DNA of 54,876 nt from Candidatus Latescibacterota bacterium (GTDB lineage: Bacteria; Latescibacterota; UBA2968; UBA8231): the NCBI GenBank assembly GCA_022826515.1, contig JAJDUT010000138.1:1-54876 (forward strand), written 5' to 3'. Numbering within the stretch: the stretch's first letter is position 1; each line of letters starts with the position of its first letter. Shown in pieces: positions 9,950 through 20,041 of the stretch. Under the pieces are notes generated by a model. It made no database searches, was not told the origin of the DNA, and saw only the letters and a list, made by a program, of their open reading frames with translations. The position numbers and the translations under genes are program-made.

Positions 9950-10498
9950 ATGTTTGCACTCGTCCCTATTTTCCTCTCTGTCCTCGCAGCTTCTACAGCT
10001 TGGACCGACGGCGAGGTCAAAGCTGTTACTCCGCTCACTACACCTTGGGAAGGCCCAGTCGAGACGGAAGACACCGCGATTATTTCGCCCGCAATCCTCG
10101 GCGTGCGATTCTATCTAAATGACGTGGGTGAGGTGACTGACTTACAATTCGAGTTTAGTCTCGTGCCGGATGCTACATACTATCGGATTTGGCGAGAAAC
10201 CCCGGTCTCTCGCGGCCTAGACGAGAACGGCAACGTGGTGATACTCGAAGAGCCGGCTAGCGAATTTGTTCCCTGGGCGAGGGTGAGAGCTGACGCGATA
10301 GCAAACGCCGAGCAGGGCACTGTCATTGTCTCCCCCCTCGATTTAGTACTAACCGACTGGGCCATCTCCGCCACCGTCGAACGCGACGGCGCACTCTATC
10401 GCTCGCCGCTAAGTTACTTTGACCTCCCCTCATCGCTGCCAACAGCCGTCGAAAGCAAAAGTTGGGGACAGGTCAAGCATCTCACTATGGACCCCTAA
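9950..10498 (+). CDS. Secreted protein of unknown function
   Basis: 182 residues. I chose the ATG at 9950 because GGAGG lies seven bases upstream; an in-frame ATG at 9920 lacks a ribosome site. The start MFALVPIFLSVLAASTAWT is a cleavable signal peptide. The mature part is acidic and predicted mostly beta (GVRFYLNDVGEVTDLQFEF, ATYYRIWRE), with no motif I recognise; a fibronectin/Ig-like fold is possible. It precedes the fumarase by 12 bp and may be co-transcribed, though no functional link is evident. Confidence 0.65.
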   Translation: MFALVPIFLSVLAASTAWTDGEVKAVTPLTTPWEGPVETEDTAIISPAILGVRFYLNDVGEVTDLQFEFSLVPDATYYRIWRETPVSRGLDENGNVVILEEPASEFVPWARVRADAIANAEQGTVIVSPLDLVLTDWAISATVERDGALYRSPLSYFDLPSSLPTAVESKSWGQVKHLTMDP

Positions 10499-10510
10499 CT
10501 AAGGATTCCA

Positions 10511-12136
<1,626 letters not shown>

Positions 12137-12142
12137 GTGCGC

Positions 12143-12949
12143 GTGAAACTCGCAAACAAGGTAGCGGTCGTCACTGGTGCCGCGACCGGCCTCGGCCGCG
12201 CTACTGCCATCGGCGCGGCGCGCGAAGGAGCGCGGCTCGTCCTCGCCGACATCGATGAGGCTGGCGGCGAAGCTACTGCCCAACTAATCTCCGACGAAGG
12301 CGGCACAGCTCACTTCGTGCCCACCGATTTGAGCCGGTCTGCCGACGTGCGCCGCTTGATGGACACCGTTGGCGAGCACTTCGGCCATCTCGACATCCTG
12401 ATCAATCCAGCGGCCATCCTCGTTGATGCGGGGACGCGCATAGACGAATATTCCGAAGAGTCTTGGCGGCGCGTCATCGACGTCAACCTCACCGGCAGTT
12501 TCCTGCTGTTGAAGTACGCCGTTCCCCTGATGCAGAAGGCGGGTGGAGGTGTGGTGCTGCTCGTCATATCCGGTGCTGGAGTATTGGGCGGCAGTTCCTC
12601 CCTGCCGTACGGATCGAGCAAAGGGGGCGTCCGCGGGCTGGTCCTAGTGGCCCGCGAACAGCTTCGTCCCCTGAACATCCGCATCCACGCCGTATCTCCG
12701 GGAGAGATGGCAACGAACATGAAGCTGGGCGCAATCCGCGAGATGGCCGAGAGAGCAGGCCGCTCCGCCGACGAAGCTGAGCAGGAGTCGCGCCCCGGCC
12801 TGTCGCCGCCCGAGGATTCGGCCGTCAAGCTCATCGATCTCGCCTCCGACGCGGGAGCGGCCGCCGGCGACGCTGTGACTATCTTCGACGGCGACTGGGA
12901 TATCGAGACCCACTCCTTGCGGATTCCGTCCGACCGCAGGTTGCAGTAG
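12143..12949 (+). CDS. Short-chain dehydrogenase/reductase (SDR)
   Basis: About 268 residues. GTG at 12143 gives the usual SDR beginning MKLANKVAVVTGAATGLGRA with the TGxxxGxG NAD(P)-binding motif; a GTG two codons earlier (12137) is also possible. INPAA replaces the common NNAG, the catalytic Ser lies in VISGAG and the catalytic pair is YGSSK. Asp in VLADID at the end of beta 2 suggests NAD rather than NADP. Substrate unknown. It sits 6 bp after the fumarase and 32 bp before a PhyH-family gene, so these three may share a transcript. Confidence 0.88.
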   Translation: MKLANKVAVVTGAATGLGRATAIGAAREGARLVLADIDEAGGEATAQLISDEGGTAHFVPTDLSRSADVRRLMDTVGEHFGHLDILINPAAILVDAGTRIDEYSEESWRRVIDVNLTGSFLLLKYAVPLMQKAGGGVVLLVISGAGVLGGSSSLPYGSSKGGVRGLVLVAREQLRPLNIRIHAVSPGEMATNMKLGAIREMAERAGRSADEAEQESRPGLSPPEDSAVKLIDLASDAGAAAGDAVTIFDGDWDIETHSLRIPSDRRLQ

Positions 12950-12981
12950 AGCTCGACGCCACACCGCACGAGGAAAACAGC

Positions 12982-13572
12982 ATGAAATTCAGCGAGAAAC
13001 AATTGGAGCAGTACCGCACTGAAGGCTACGTCATCGTCGCCTGCCCGTTCCCCGAAAGTCTCACCGAGGCGTGCAGGGCCGCGGTCGAAAAGGCGGTCCA
13101 AGCTCCATCAGAAGGGCCGGCAGACGGCAGCAAGAGGAATCACTTTTACCTGCGGCCTCAACTGGAAGACTCGTACTGGTGCGCCCTCGATCACTCTCTG
13201 CCGTTCATGCAGATCATCCTGCATCCCGAGATCATCGAACTCGCCCGCCAACTGGCCGAGGACCGCGATATCTATCTGCGCAACGGCGGCATCAATGAGC
13301 AGGCCCCGAACCGATCAGTCGGCTGGCACATCGACGGAGGTCCGGGATGGGCGGAGTTCATGCACTACTTCTCCGGGGCGTCGCGCGCAAACGGGTGTCT
13401 GCGCATCGTCCCAGGCAGTCACACCGGACCGCCCACCTCTCTCCAAGAGACGACCGCCCGGCTCAGACTGGTTGGAGCAGATGCCGTAGTATTGGAAGCA
13501 CTCCTCCACAGACCACTCGTCCTCGCTCTGCGCCTTGAGTGCGTCCAATTCGTCGAAGACTTCTTGGCTTAA
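12982..13572 (+). pseudogene. Phytanoyl-CoA dioxygenase family gene, 3' truncated at a rearrangement junction
   Basis: Fe(II)/2-oxoglutarate oxygenase of the PhyH family. The first about 155 residues are good: GWHIDGGPGW supplies the HxD iron ligands, NGCLRIVPGSH the distal His region. After GSHTGPP (about 13440) the frame stops resembling PhyH and instead runs through the antisense of the sigma factor gene until TAA at 13570. The C-terminal part of the fold (2-oxoglutarate Arg strand and beyond) is missing. The mirrored truncation of the opposite-strand gene shows that a deletion or an assembly join fused two convergent genes. A functional enzyme is unlikely. Confidence 0.75.
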
Positions 13573-14697
13573 TCCCAAATGCGCGTAGGCCATGCTCATC
13601 CCAGAGGGCTGCCAAAGCGCGAAGCGGCGGCGCGGTGGCCAGTCGGCGGGCACGAGTTGGCGAGCGCGGCGGTGACAGCGCACGCAGGCTTCCATATGGT
13701 CGCCGCGTCCGGTGTAATGGGCGTGGTAGTACACGGAGATGGCCATTTTGTACAACGGCACGCTGCGCCGCCAGTCGTCGAGGCGGTCGGAGGCCCTTTC
13801 GAGGCATTGGCCGCCTTCTTCGTGGCGGCCATAATGCGAGTAGAGCTGGCCGAGCGCGCGGGCGATCTCCGGGTCGTCGGCACCCAGTTCGCAAACCTTG
13901 TGCAAGGCGGCGAAGGTATTGTCGAGCAGGCGACCGTCGCTGAAGTGCCCGTCCTGTCGCAGAGCCTCGCGGGTTTCGCCGTCAAAGGCTAGGGCCAAAC
14001 CTCGGTGGGCTTCGAGGTGGTCCGGCACGGCGGCGACGATGCGGTTAAAGGCTTTGCGGGCTTCGGGCCACTGGCGCTCCTGTAACAGATGCCGTCCCCG
14101 GGCCAGCGCCTCTTGTACTACTTCCTGCGTGAAGTCCTCGGGCAGACGGTGTTCTTGCAGATTTTCCTTGACCATGGTTGTCATCTCCTCTTTTAGGTTG
14201 AGGCGCGCCCGGTAGAGCCGCTGCTCGACGGTAGGGACCGCGACGTCGAGAAAGGCGGCGATCCGCTTGAGCGAGAGGCCCTCGAGATAAAAAAGGACCA
14301 CGGCCTGTTGTTGCGGCCGGCTCAGTCGGGAAACAGCGGCCACAACCCGCTGCCGACGCTCGCGCGAAAGCACTTGATCCGCCGGCGACGGGGCGGGATC
14401 GACGACCGCCATTTCTTCGTCGATAGCAACCTGTCGGCGCTGGTACCGGAGCCACATGCGGCACTGATTGGCGGCGATGGTCCGCAGCCAAGGGCCGAAT
14501 TTTTGCGGCTCGGGCAGGCTTTCCAGCTTCAGGTAGGCAGCGATCAGCGCCTCCTGCGCCGCGTCCTCGGCCGCGTCGAAATCCTTGACATAGCTCAGAC
14601 ACAGCCCGAAGACGGGGTAGCGATAACGATTGACCAGGAGCGCGTAGGCGCGGTGATCCCCCTCCAAGCACGCCTCTACCAGTTGGGCGTCGTTCAC
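13315..14697 (-). pseudogene. ECF-type RNA polymerase sigma factor with long helical (TPR-like) tail, 3' truncated
   Basis: GTG at 14697 is preceded by AAGGAG, giving MNDAQLVEACLEGDHRAY; the longer frame upstream has no ribosome site. Region 2 is DAAEDAAQEALIAAYLKL, region 4 is LSRPQQQAVVLFYLEGLSLK followed by IAAFLDVAVPTVEQRLYRAR (HTH). After about residue 165 comes a long helical tail with TPR-like segments (LLQERQWPEARKAFNRIVAA, HEEGGQCLERASDRLDDWRR). Such large ECF factors occur in Poribacteria/Latescibacteria-like genomes. The family-like sequence ends near YYGICSNQSE (about 13465); the remaining frame down to 13315 is antisense of the PhyH gene, so the true C-terminus is missing. Confidence 0.75.
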
Positions 14698-14846
14698 GGA
14701 AACTCCTTTTTTCGAGTGCACTCGCCCTATAAATGCCCGAGACCAAAAAAAATAACGCATCGCCGCGATATATCCGCTGCACACGACGATCTGTGCGCCG
14801 CAGGACCGCCCGGTTCGGGTATGATCCTGCTTGACACCAAAGGTTG

Positions 14847-14867
14847 CCCTTTGTCACTTTCAAAGGG
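14847..14867. promoter_or_regulatory. Inverted repeat, possible antitoxin operator
   Basis: CCCTTTG at 14847-14853 and CAAAGGG at 14861-14867 form a perfect 7-bp inverted repeat, 35 bp upstream of the antidote fragment at 14903. A third half-site CAAAGG lies at 14838-14843 and a TTGACA at 14831. Type II antitoxins commonly bind such repeats. No good -10 was seen. Confidence 0.3.
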
Positions 14868-14902
14868 TGCGCTGGACGGCTGGCGAAGGACTGGAGACAG
14901 AT

Positions 14903-15070
14903 ATGACCGAATCGTTCACAAAATGGGATGTCACGGAGCATCTGCGCACCCAAGAAGATGTGCGCCTTTACTTAGAAGCATGCGCCGAGGAAGATCCGAG
15001 CGACGGGAGTCTTATTTGCGCCGCCCTGAACGACATCGTCCGGGCGGGCGGGGAACATGATTTTCTATAA
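14903..15070 (+). pseudogene. HigA/HI1420-type addiction module antidote, C-terminally truncated
   Basis: ATG at 14903 gives MTESFTKWDVTEHLRTQEDV, LYLEACAEEDPSDGSLICAA, LNDIVRA, which resembles the N-terminal half of the 'probable addiction module antidote' family. The family continues through an HTH (ARxxGMSREGLYKAL type); here it ends after GGEHDFL at TAA, so the DNA-binding part is missing. No HigB/RelE toxin gene flanks it. An orphan remnant, joined 15 bp before another antitoxin gene. Confidence 0.6.
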
Positions 15071-15085
15071 TTGGAGGTGAAGAAC

Positions 15086-15328
15086 ATGGCCAGCATGACA
15101 ATCCGCAACCTCGACGATGACATAAAGCAGCGCCTGCGCGTCCAAGCGGCCGAGCACGGTCGCTCGATGGAGGAGGAAGCGCTGGCAATTCTGCGGATGG
15201 CACTTACCGAACCTGCGCCCCCCGCCAATTTAGCCCGCGCCATACGCGCTCGCTTCGCGCCCTTGGGCGGTGTGGAACTGGACATACCACCGCGCGAGCC
15301 GATGCGCGAGCCATCTCGGTTCGGTTAA
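15086..15328 (+). CDS. FitA-like ribbon-helix-helix antitoxin without adjacent toxin
   Basis: 80 residues, start ATG 15086 with GGAGGTGA seven bases upstream. MASMTIRNLDDDIKQRLRVQ and AAEHGRSMEEEALAILRMAL form the RHH DNA-binding fold typical of FitA/StbC antitoxins; the C-terminal FAPLGGVELDIPPREP is the toxin-neutralising tail. Normally a VapC/FitB PIN-domain toxin starts at or near the stop codon, but here the next gene (minus strand GNAT) leaves only about 40 bp. The toxin has been lost or this is a solitary antitoxin. Confidence 0.8.
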   Translation: MASMTIRNLDDDIKQRLRVQAAEHGRSMEEEALAILRMALTEPAPPANLARAIRARFAPLGGVELDIPPREPMREPSRFG

Positions 15329-15367
15329 GGTTCGGAAAAGAATGTGACCCGACTCTTGCAGGATCGA

Positions 15368-15907
15368 CTACCCGCCGAGCGATGCCCGCAGGACGATACA
15401 GGCCTTACCCAAGTCTTGGCCGACATAGTTTCCGCGATGGGGAACGATTTCGGTAAAACCCAGTCGAGTCCAGAACTGCAAGGCCGGAACATTGGCCAGA
15501 TAGACGCGCGCCAAGGCGAAACGGAAATCCTCGGCGGCCAGCACCCTCTTGAGGCTTTTGATGAGTGTCGTGCCAACGCCGCTGCGCCGGAATCGCGGCC
15601 GGATCGCTAGGATCGAGAGCCAAGCGGCCCCTGCGTTGGGCACATCCTCCATTAGGTGAAAGTATCCAGCCAGCTCTTCATCTGGTCCGACGTGAATGCT
15701 CCTCATGCGGAAGCCGCGTTCCTGAGATTCGTCCGTTACCGACTGCTCCACCAACTCACCGACCTCGCTTTCGGGCACCTCGGCAAAAGTGGGATCGAGC
15801 GCGACGATATCCACGCATTCCGTAACCGCGGCATGCAGCACCGGAGTCTGAGCTACCTCGACCGCCCGTACGACAATCTGCCCCTCCGACCACGTGCTCG
15901 GTAACAT
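15368..15907 (-). CDS. GNAT-family N-acetyltransferase
   Basis: 179 residues. Acetyl-CoA binding motif A is visible as LAIRPRFRRSGVGTTLIKSL (consensus Q/RxxGxG/A) near residue 105, followed by RVYLANVPALQFWTRLGF, the motif B region that GNATs share (N-x-x-A-x-x-F/L-Y-x-x-x-G-F). The N-terminal 90 residues are acidic and typical in length. Substrate is not predictable. It sits between an orphan antitoxin and an epimerase-like gene and has no evident operon partner. Confidence 0.85.
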   Translation of the reverse strand: MLPSTWSEGQIVVRAVEVAQTPVLHAAVTECVDIVALDPTFAEVPESEVGELVEQSVTDESQERGFRMRSIHVGPDEELAGYFHLMEDVPNAGAAWLSILAIRPRFRRSGVGTTLIKSLKRVLAAEDFRFALARVYLANVPALQFWTRLGFTEIVPHRGNYVGQDLGKACIVLRASLGG

Positions 15908-15938
15908 GTCCCTATCACTCTCTGAACCGCGTAAAACG

Positions 15939-16811
15939 CTATTTCTTCGCTTTCCTCAGCGCCCCCTTAAACGCCTTCTCGATCTCACCACGCGCGACGA
16001 TGGCGTCCTTCCACACATCGGGGAAACAGTCGAGCGCATAGCCCGAACCCTTCGGCCCCAGCTCGACGACAGCCCATAGCTCAGTGGCGCCGCGCTGTCC
16101 CTTGACCCAGTTGTAGAGCAAGTGCTTGAGGAAGTTGTCGCGCCAAGTGATAAAATCCGCGTCCAGCACCCCGCGCCCATTGGTGACCGGCGTCTGGCAA
16201 TGGCTGCCCGTAAAGGTGCGGAAGTGAATCAACTCGCTCATTTTGAGCAAGTCGGGACGGTACTCGGATATACGCTCCCAGAAGTTGGTGGGCCGTAGCT
16301 GTTTGATGATCGCCGGATGCGAGTGGTCGAAATTCGTGCGCAGCTTCTCCTTGTAGCGCTTCTCGTACTGCTCGGCCAGTGCCAGTCCCTTCTCCGGGGT
16401 CTCAGTACACGTGTCGCGGTGCCACTCAATCGCCGGTTTGAGCTTGAGCTTCTTGCCCGCTTTCATCACCGCCCGCGCCACCGTCACCGCCTTGCGGATC
16501 TCGGTATCGTGGTCGCAAAGCTGGACGTTTATGTGCTCGGCACCAGCTTCCTTAAAAGCCGCCAGTTTCGGCCCGGCTTCTTCTACCGTAGCTATATCGA
16601 CCCCGCCGACGAGCTGTAGCCCGTGCTTGGCGCACGCCTCGGCGATCTCGGGATCGGCCCCGGCGCTGAAGCCATCAAAGCCAGCGTCCTTGGCCGCGCG
16701 GACTTTGCGGTCCATCGACCACTGCTTGGCTTCGGACGGGTAATTGGTCAACGTCCATGCCGCGGCGCAGAGTTTGAGCTGCGGTCTTCTAGCCTGCTTT
16801 TTCTTAGCCAT
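15939..16811 (-). CDS. Sugar phosphate isomerase/epimerase (xylose isomerase-like TIM barrel)
   Basis: 290 residues, ATG preceded by AAAGGAGAGGG. Features of the AP endonuclease 2/xylose isomerase-like fold: AAKDAGFDGFSAG in the first repeat, ACAKHGLQLVGG, EAGAEHINVQLCDHD, PAIEWHRDTCTETPEK (metal-ligand Glu and His), and LRTNFDHSHPAI with Asp-His pair. Lysine-rich ends (KKKQARRP at the N-terminus, ALRKAKK at the C-terminus) are notable. Such genes are abundant with sulfatases and dehydrogenases in sugar-scavenging lineages; the exact substrate is unknown. Confidence 0.82.
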   Translation of the reverse strand: MAKKKQARRPQLKLCAAAWTLTNYPSEAKQWSMDRKVRAAKDAGFDGFSAGADPEIAEACAKHGLQLVGGVDIATVEEAGPKLAAFKEAGAEHINVQLCDHDTEIRKAVTVARAVMKAGKKLKLKPAIEWHRDTCTETPEKGLALAEQYEKRYKEKLRTNFDHSHPAIIKQLRPTNFWERISEYRPDLLKMSELIHFRTFTGSHCQTPVTNGRGVLDADFITWRDNFLKHLLYNWVKGQRGATELWAVVELGPKGSGYALDCFPDVWKDAIVARGEIEKAFKGALRKAKK

Positions 16812-16862
16812 GATCCCTCTCCTTTAGATGGAAAAATTAAACGACGATGTTGATGCGTCCCC

Positions 16863-17093
16863 TCAAGCATATTCAAACACATCGACTTCTTCAGAGCGCA
16901 CCGGTTTGGCCTCCCCGTTCAACATGCGACGTACCTGCTCAGTGGTCTGACGGCTGAAAGTCGGTTCCCCACAGCGCAAGCACACGCTAGCCGGAATGTC
17001 CTCGACTAAAATCCGCCTCCCTTGCACCACAAATACTTCACTCACTCTTTCCTCTTTGGCGATGTTCGATCCACACACATGGCAATGGAACAT
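16863..17093 (-). CDS. YgiT-type zinc finger antitoxin
   Basis: 76 residues. Start ATG 17093 follows GGAGG and is 7 bp after the toxin stop. Two CxxC pairs, CHVCG near residue 4 and CLRCGEP near 38, form the zinc-binding N-terminal domain of YgiT/MqsA-type antitoxins; GEPTFSRQTTEQVRRML is the standard continuation. The HTH of full MqsA is absent, as is common in the short form paired with DUF4258 toxins. Encoded second in the operon, the usual order for this pairing. Confidence 0.88.
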   Translation of the reverse strand: MFHCHVCGSNIAKEERVSEVFVVQGRRILVEDIPASVCLRCGEPTFSRQTTEQVRRMLNGEAKPVRSEEVDVFEYA

Positions 17094-17100
17094 GATGGTT

Positions 17101-17409
17101 TTACCTCCGTTGAGAGAAATCAATCCATTCGCTCGAGTCAGGTTCATACAACGTAATAATTTTTACCCGCTCAGTATCGGCATAGGATACTTGAAGGTGC
17201 AGAGGACGTCCGTCCGCCGAGAATCCGAACAGTAGGCAACTAGGTGAGTATTTATCGTCGAAGTATTGCTCGATAACTCTTGCCTCGGCACCGGCCTGTC
17301 GTATTTCCCTATCGGCAATGTTGCGTTCCACCGCTCGTTTGAAAGCATGGCGACTGAACTCAAACTCTCCCATCGCGAGTTGTCGACGCAATGTCTCCAA
17401 GGTCTTCAT
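17101..17409 (-). CDS. DUF4258-family toxin of a type II toxin-antitoxin pair
   Basis: 102 residues. EFSRHAFKRAVERNIADREI is the H-A-xx-R motif of DUF4258, and IEQYFDDKYSPSCLLFGF, GRPLHLQVSY and VKIITLYEPDSSEWIDF complete the RelE-like fold seen in this family. It is presumed to be an RNase-type toxin. Followed after 7 bp by the YgiT-type antitoxin. This is the only intact DUF4258 pair in the window. Confidence 0.87.
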   Translation of the reverse strand: MKTLETLRRQLAMGEFEFSRHAFKRAVERNIADREIRQAGAEARVIEQYFDDKYSPSCLLFGFSADGRPLHLQVSYADTERVKIITLYEPDSSEWIDFSQRR

Positions 17410-17446
17410 TAGCGGAAGTCAGTTTAAGGTATCGGCTTCAACAACG

Positions 17447-17700
17447 GTCACGTTCTATCGGCATCCCGGGCTTGTAGAATACTGGACGGACGGACGCGGA
17501 TTCCGGCCGCTTCCTTGCGCTCGCGAACTTGGTGCAGCCACTCGCCGACCGAGGGACGCGACACTATTCCCAACTCGTCGCGGAGGAATGCCTGCATAGA
17601 CTGGTGTTGCCGGGTGGAGCGAACGGCCAACGCGTCGCGCACCTCTTCTGGGACATCTCTTATGGTGATTTGTACTGGCATGATAGCGTTATATCCTCGT
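17447..17700. repeat. FitA module repeat, copy 1
   Basis: About 254 bases from CGTTCTATCGGCATCCC to GCGTTATATCCTC, matching 21293-21544 at about 90-95% identity by eye. The borders are sharp: sequences diverge immediately outside on both sides. Confidence 0.8.
17448..17681 (-). CDS. FitA-like antitoxin, repeat copy 1, without toxin
   Basis: 77 residues. MPVQITIRDVPEEVRDALAV, then RQHQSMQAFLRDEL is an RHH domain; RPSVGEWLHQVRERKEAAG and SSILQARDADRT form the neutralising tail, and TGA follows where family members normally end. No PIN toxin follows; the next minus-strand gene (DUF4258 toxin) starts 38 bp on. The whole gene and its leader are repeated with about 90-95% identity at 21.3 kb. One codon is missing relative to copy 2 (DELGIV versus DELERIA). 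Confidence 0.82.
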   Translation of the reverse strand: MPVQITIRDVPEEVRDALAVRSTRQHQSMQAFLRDELGIVSRPSVGEWLHQVRERKEAAGIRVRPSSILQARDADRT

Positions 17701-17760
17701 TGAGTTTCTTCCTACGGGGTGCCGATCTCGCACGGGACGGACGAGGGAAACCCTCCGCTC

Positions 17761-18579
17761 CTAAACGGCAATTCGCCCTTCTCCGGTATATACATTGAAT
17801 CCCCGCCCGCGCAAAAAGCCCAACAGCGTCATCCCCGATTCCCGCGCCAGATCCACCGCCAAGCTCGACGGTGCCGATACAGCGGCGACCACCGCGATCC
17901 CCGCCATCCGCGCCTTCTGCACAATCTCAAAGCTGGTGCGCCCGCTGACCATCAGCACGCTCTTGGCTGGCACCGGCTCGTTGCGCAGCGCGTAGTGGCC
18001 TATGATCTTATCGACTGCGTTGTGCCGGCCCACGTCCTCGCGCAGGACGAGCAAATCGCCCGCCAAATCAAACAAGGCCGCCGCGTGCAGCGAGCCGGTT
18101 TGCTCAAATACATCCTGTGCCTCGCGCATACGGTCGCTGAGGCCGTAGAGCATGGCCAGCGGCACGGTAAAATCTGCCGTCAACGCAGGGGCCTCGCAGG
18201 TGATGGCTTCGATGCTGGCCTTGCCGCAGACTCCGCAACTCGACGAGGCGTAGAAGTTGCGCTGGAGCCGCTGCCGATCAAACTCCACGCCAGCGGCCAG
18301 CTTGACCTCGACGATATTCTCCTCATTGGGCGGCTCCGCAGCCGTGCAATACGAAATCGCGCCCAACTCCCGTGGCGATTTGAGTAGGCCCTCGGTACAC
18401 AAGAATCCAGCCGTCAACTCAAAGTCGTGGCGCGGGGTACGCATAACTACCGCGATCGGCGTCTCCTCGACGCGGATCTCCAACGGCTCTTCGACCGTTA
18501 CTTGGTCGTCTTCGGCCGCTTGGTCCGCCTCGCGGAAGCGCCAGATCGGCCGCTGCGTCACCCGCTGCTGCCGTTCCAT
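17761..18579 (-). CDS. fdhD: Formate dehydrogenase accessory sulfurtransferase
   Basis: 272 residues, start ATG 18579 sharing its A with the stop of the sulfatase (TGATG). FdhD transfers sulfur from IscS-type desulfurase to the molybdenum/tungsten bis-MGD cofactor of formate dehydrogenase. The catalytic loop SSCGVCGKASIE near residues 112-120 has both cysteines. ELTAGFLCTEG, LREDVGRHNAVDKIIG, VSGRTSFEIVQKA and APSSLAVDLA are family blocks. No formate dehydrogenase gene is in the window. Translational coupling to a sulfatase is unexpected and may only reflect gene packing. Confidence 0.93.
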   Translation of the reverse strand: MERQQRVTQRPIWRFREADQAAEDDQVTVEEPLEIRVEETPIAVVMRTPRHDFELTAGFLCTEGLLKSPRELGAISYCTAAEPPNEENIVEVKLAAGVEFDRQRLQRNFYASSSCGVCGKASIEAITCEAPALTADFTVPLAMLYGLSDRMREAQDVFEQTGSLHAAALFDLAGDLLVLREDVGRHNAVDKIIGHYALRNEPVPAKSVLMVSGRTSFEIVQKARMAGIAVVAAVSAPSSLAVDLARESGMTLLGFLRGRGFNVYTGEGRIAV

Positions 18580-20003
18580 CACATCGGCCCCACGCGCCGA
18601 GGGCCTCGGTCCATCGCCAGCATCGAAGCGTCGAAGCTCCTTTGCATCAGCGCCAACTTGAGCGGCTGCGCTTCCGGCTCGTCCCACATGTTTTCAAACT
18701 CACCCGGGTCCTCTTCCAAGTCATACAGCTCGCCCAAATCGTGCCCGTGGTAGAGCACTAACTTATAGCGCTCGTCGCGGTACATAGTGGCAAAGGTGCC
18801 ATCGGGCGCGGCCAAGGCGTCGTAATACTCGCAGCGGACAAAATCTCGGTGCGGTTGCTCGCTCTCACCGCGAAAAATCGGCACAAGAGAGCGGCCAGTC
18901 ATCCGCTCCGGCACCTCCAGCCCGGCCAACTCCAAAAGCGTCGGCGCTTTGTCGGTCAGTTCGACTAGATCGTCGCGCACCAAGCCCTGCTCAAAGTGTC
19001 CCGGCCAAGAAAAAATCAGCGGCACCCGCACCAAACCCTCGTAGAAGCGGCACCCCTTCTGGATCAGCCCGTGGTCGCCGAGCATTTCGCCGTGGTCGGA
19101 CGTAAAAATCACCACCGTATTGTCGCGCTGGCCCGTGTCTTCGAGCGCGGCCAACATGTTCCCTACTTGGTCGTCGATTTGTTTGATCATCGCGCAGTAC
19201 GCGGCCTGCAACACGCGAGCATCGGCCCCAGGCGTTGGGCGATCTTTGTGCAAGGGATCGCGGATATCGAGTTGATCGGGCCGCCGTCCCTTGGATTGGA
19301 AATCAATCGCCGCCAGTTTTTCCTGCTGCACCAAATCGCTGTCGGCAAACAGCGGTCCGGGCATAGCCGCAGGGTCAAAGCGGTCGCGGTAGCTCTGTGG
19401 CGGATTGAATGGCGGGTGTGGGTCGTAAATGTTGACACTCGCCAGCCAAGGGCCGTCGCGTTTTTGGCTCATAAACTCAATGGTTTTCTTGGCGCACCAC
19501 GTCGTCTGGTGGAACTCAGCCGGCAATCCGTGGGGATATTGCTTCATCAGTTCGCCTAAGACTTCTCCCTTCTCCCGCACCCAGTCGGCATAGCCGTGCC
19601 CCTGCGGCCAGTCGTCGCGGGGCGCGTGGCTGTACTCCCAGTAGCGATACCCGTCATTGACGCGCGGCTCAATGCGGCGATAGGCGCTGGCCAAGTGCAG
19701 CTTGCCAATCAGCCCGCAGTCGTACCCAGCCTCGGCCAACGTTCGCGTGACTAGCGGCGGGTGGTCGGGAAAACTGTCGAGGCCATTGCCGTTGATGTGC
19801 ACGGCGCTGGCGTACTGGCCGGTGAGAAAACTCGCGCGGCTCGGCGTGCAGATCGGGCTTTGGCAATAGGCGTGCGTAAAAGCCACGCCCTCGGCGACCA
19901 GCCGATCGACGTGCGGTGTATCGACGTGAGCATAACCGAGCGCACCGATGGTGTCGTAGCGCTGCTGATCCGTGCAGATCCAGAGGATATTGGGAGGCGT
20001 CAT
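18579..20003 (-). CDS. Sulfatase (type I, formylglycine-dependent)
   Basis: 474 residues; ATG 20003 gives MTPPNILWICTDQQRYDTIG with metal-binding DQ. The active-site signature CTPSRASFLTGQY near residue 51 has the Cys that a maturase converts to formylglycine, and GKLHLA, SVNIYDPHPPF, FTSDHGEMLGDHG carry further metal and substrate residues. The C-terminal KLVLYHGHDLGELYDLEEDP is the usual small subdomain. No signal peptide is visible, so it is probably cytoplasmic and acts on small sulfated sugars or esters, or the true start lies upstream. The stop overlaps the fdhD start. Confidence 0.93.
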   Translation of the reverse strand: MTPPNILWICTDQQRYDTIGALGYAHVDTPHVDRLVAEGVAFTHAYCQSPICTPSRASFLTGQYASAVHINGNGLDSFPDHPPLVTRTLAEAGYDCGLIGKLHLASAYRRIEPRVNDGYRYWEYSHAPRDDWPQGHGYADWVREKGEVLGELMKQYPHGLPAEFHQTTWCAKKTIEFMSQKRDGPWLASVNIYDPHPPFNPPQSYRDRFDPAAMPGPLFADSDLVQQEKLAAIDFQSKGRRPDQLDIRDPLHKDRPTPGADARVLQAAYCAMIKQIDDQVGNMLAALEDTGQRDNTVVIFTSDHGEMLGDHGLIQKGCRFYEGLVRVPLIFSWPGHFEQGLVRDDLVELTDKAPTLLELAGLEVPERMTGRSLVPIFRGESEQPHRDFVRCEYYDALAAPDGTFATMYRDERYKLVLYHGHDLGELYDLEEDPGEFENMWDEPEAQPLKLALMQRSFDASMLAMDRGPRRVGPM

Positions 20004-20041
20004 GGTGGAAGGGCCCTTTGTTGGGGTAAGGGATGATTCAA

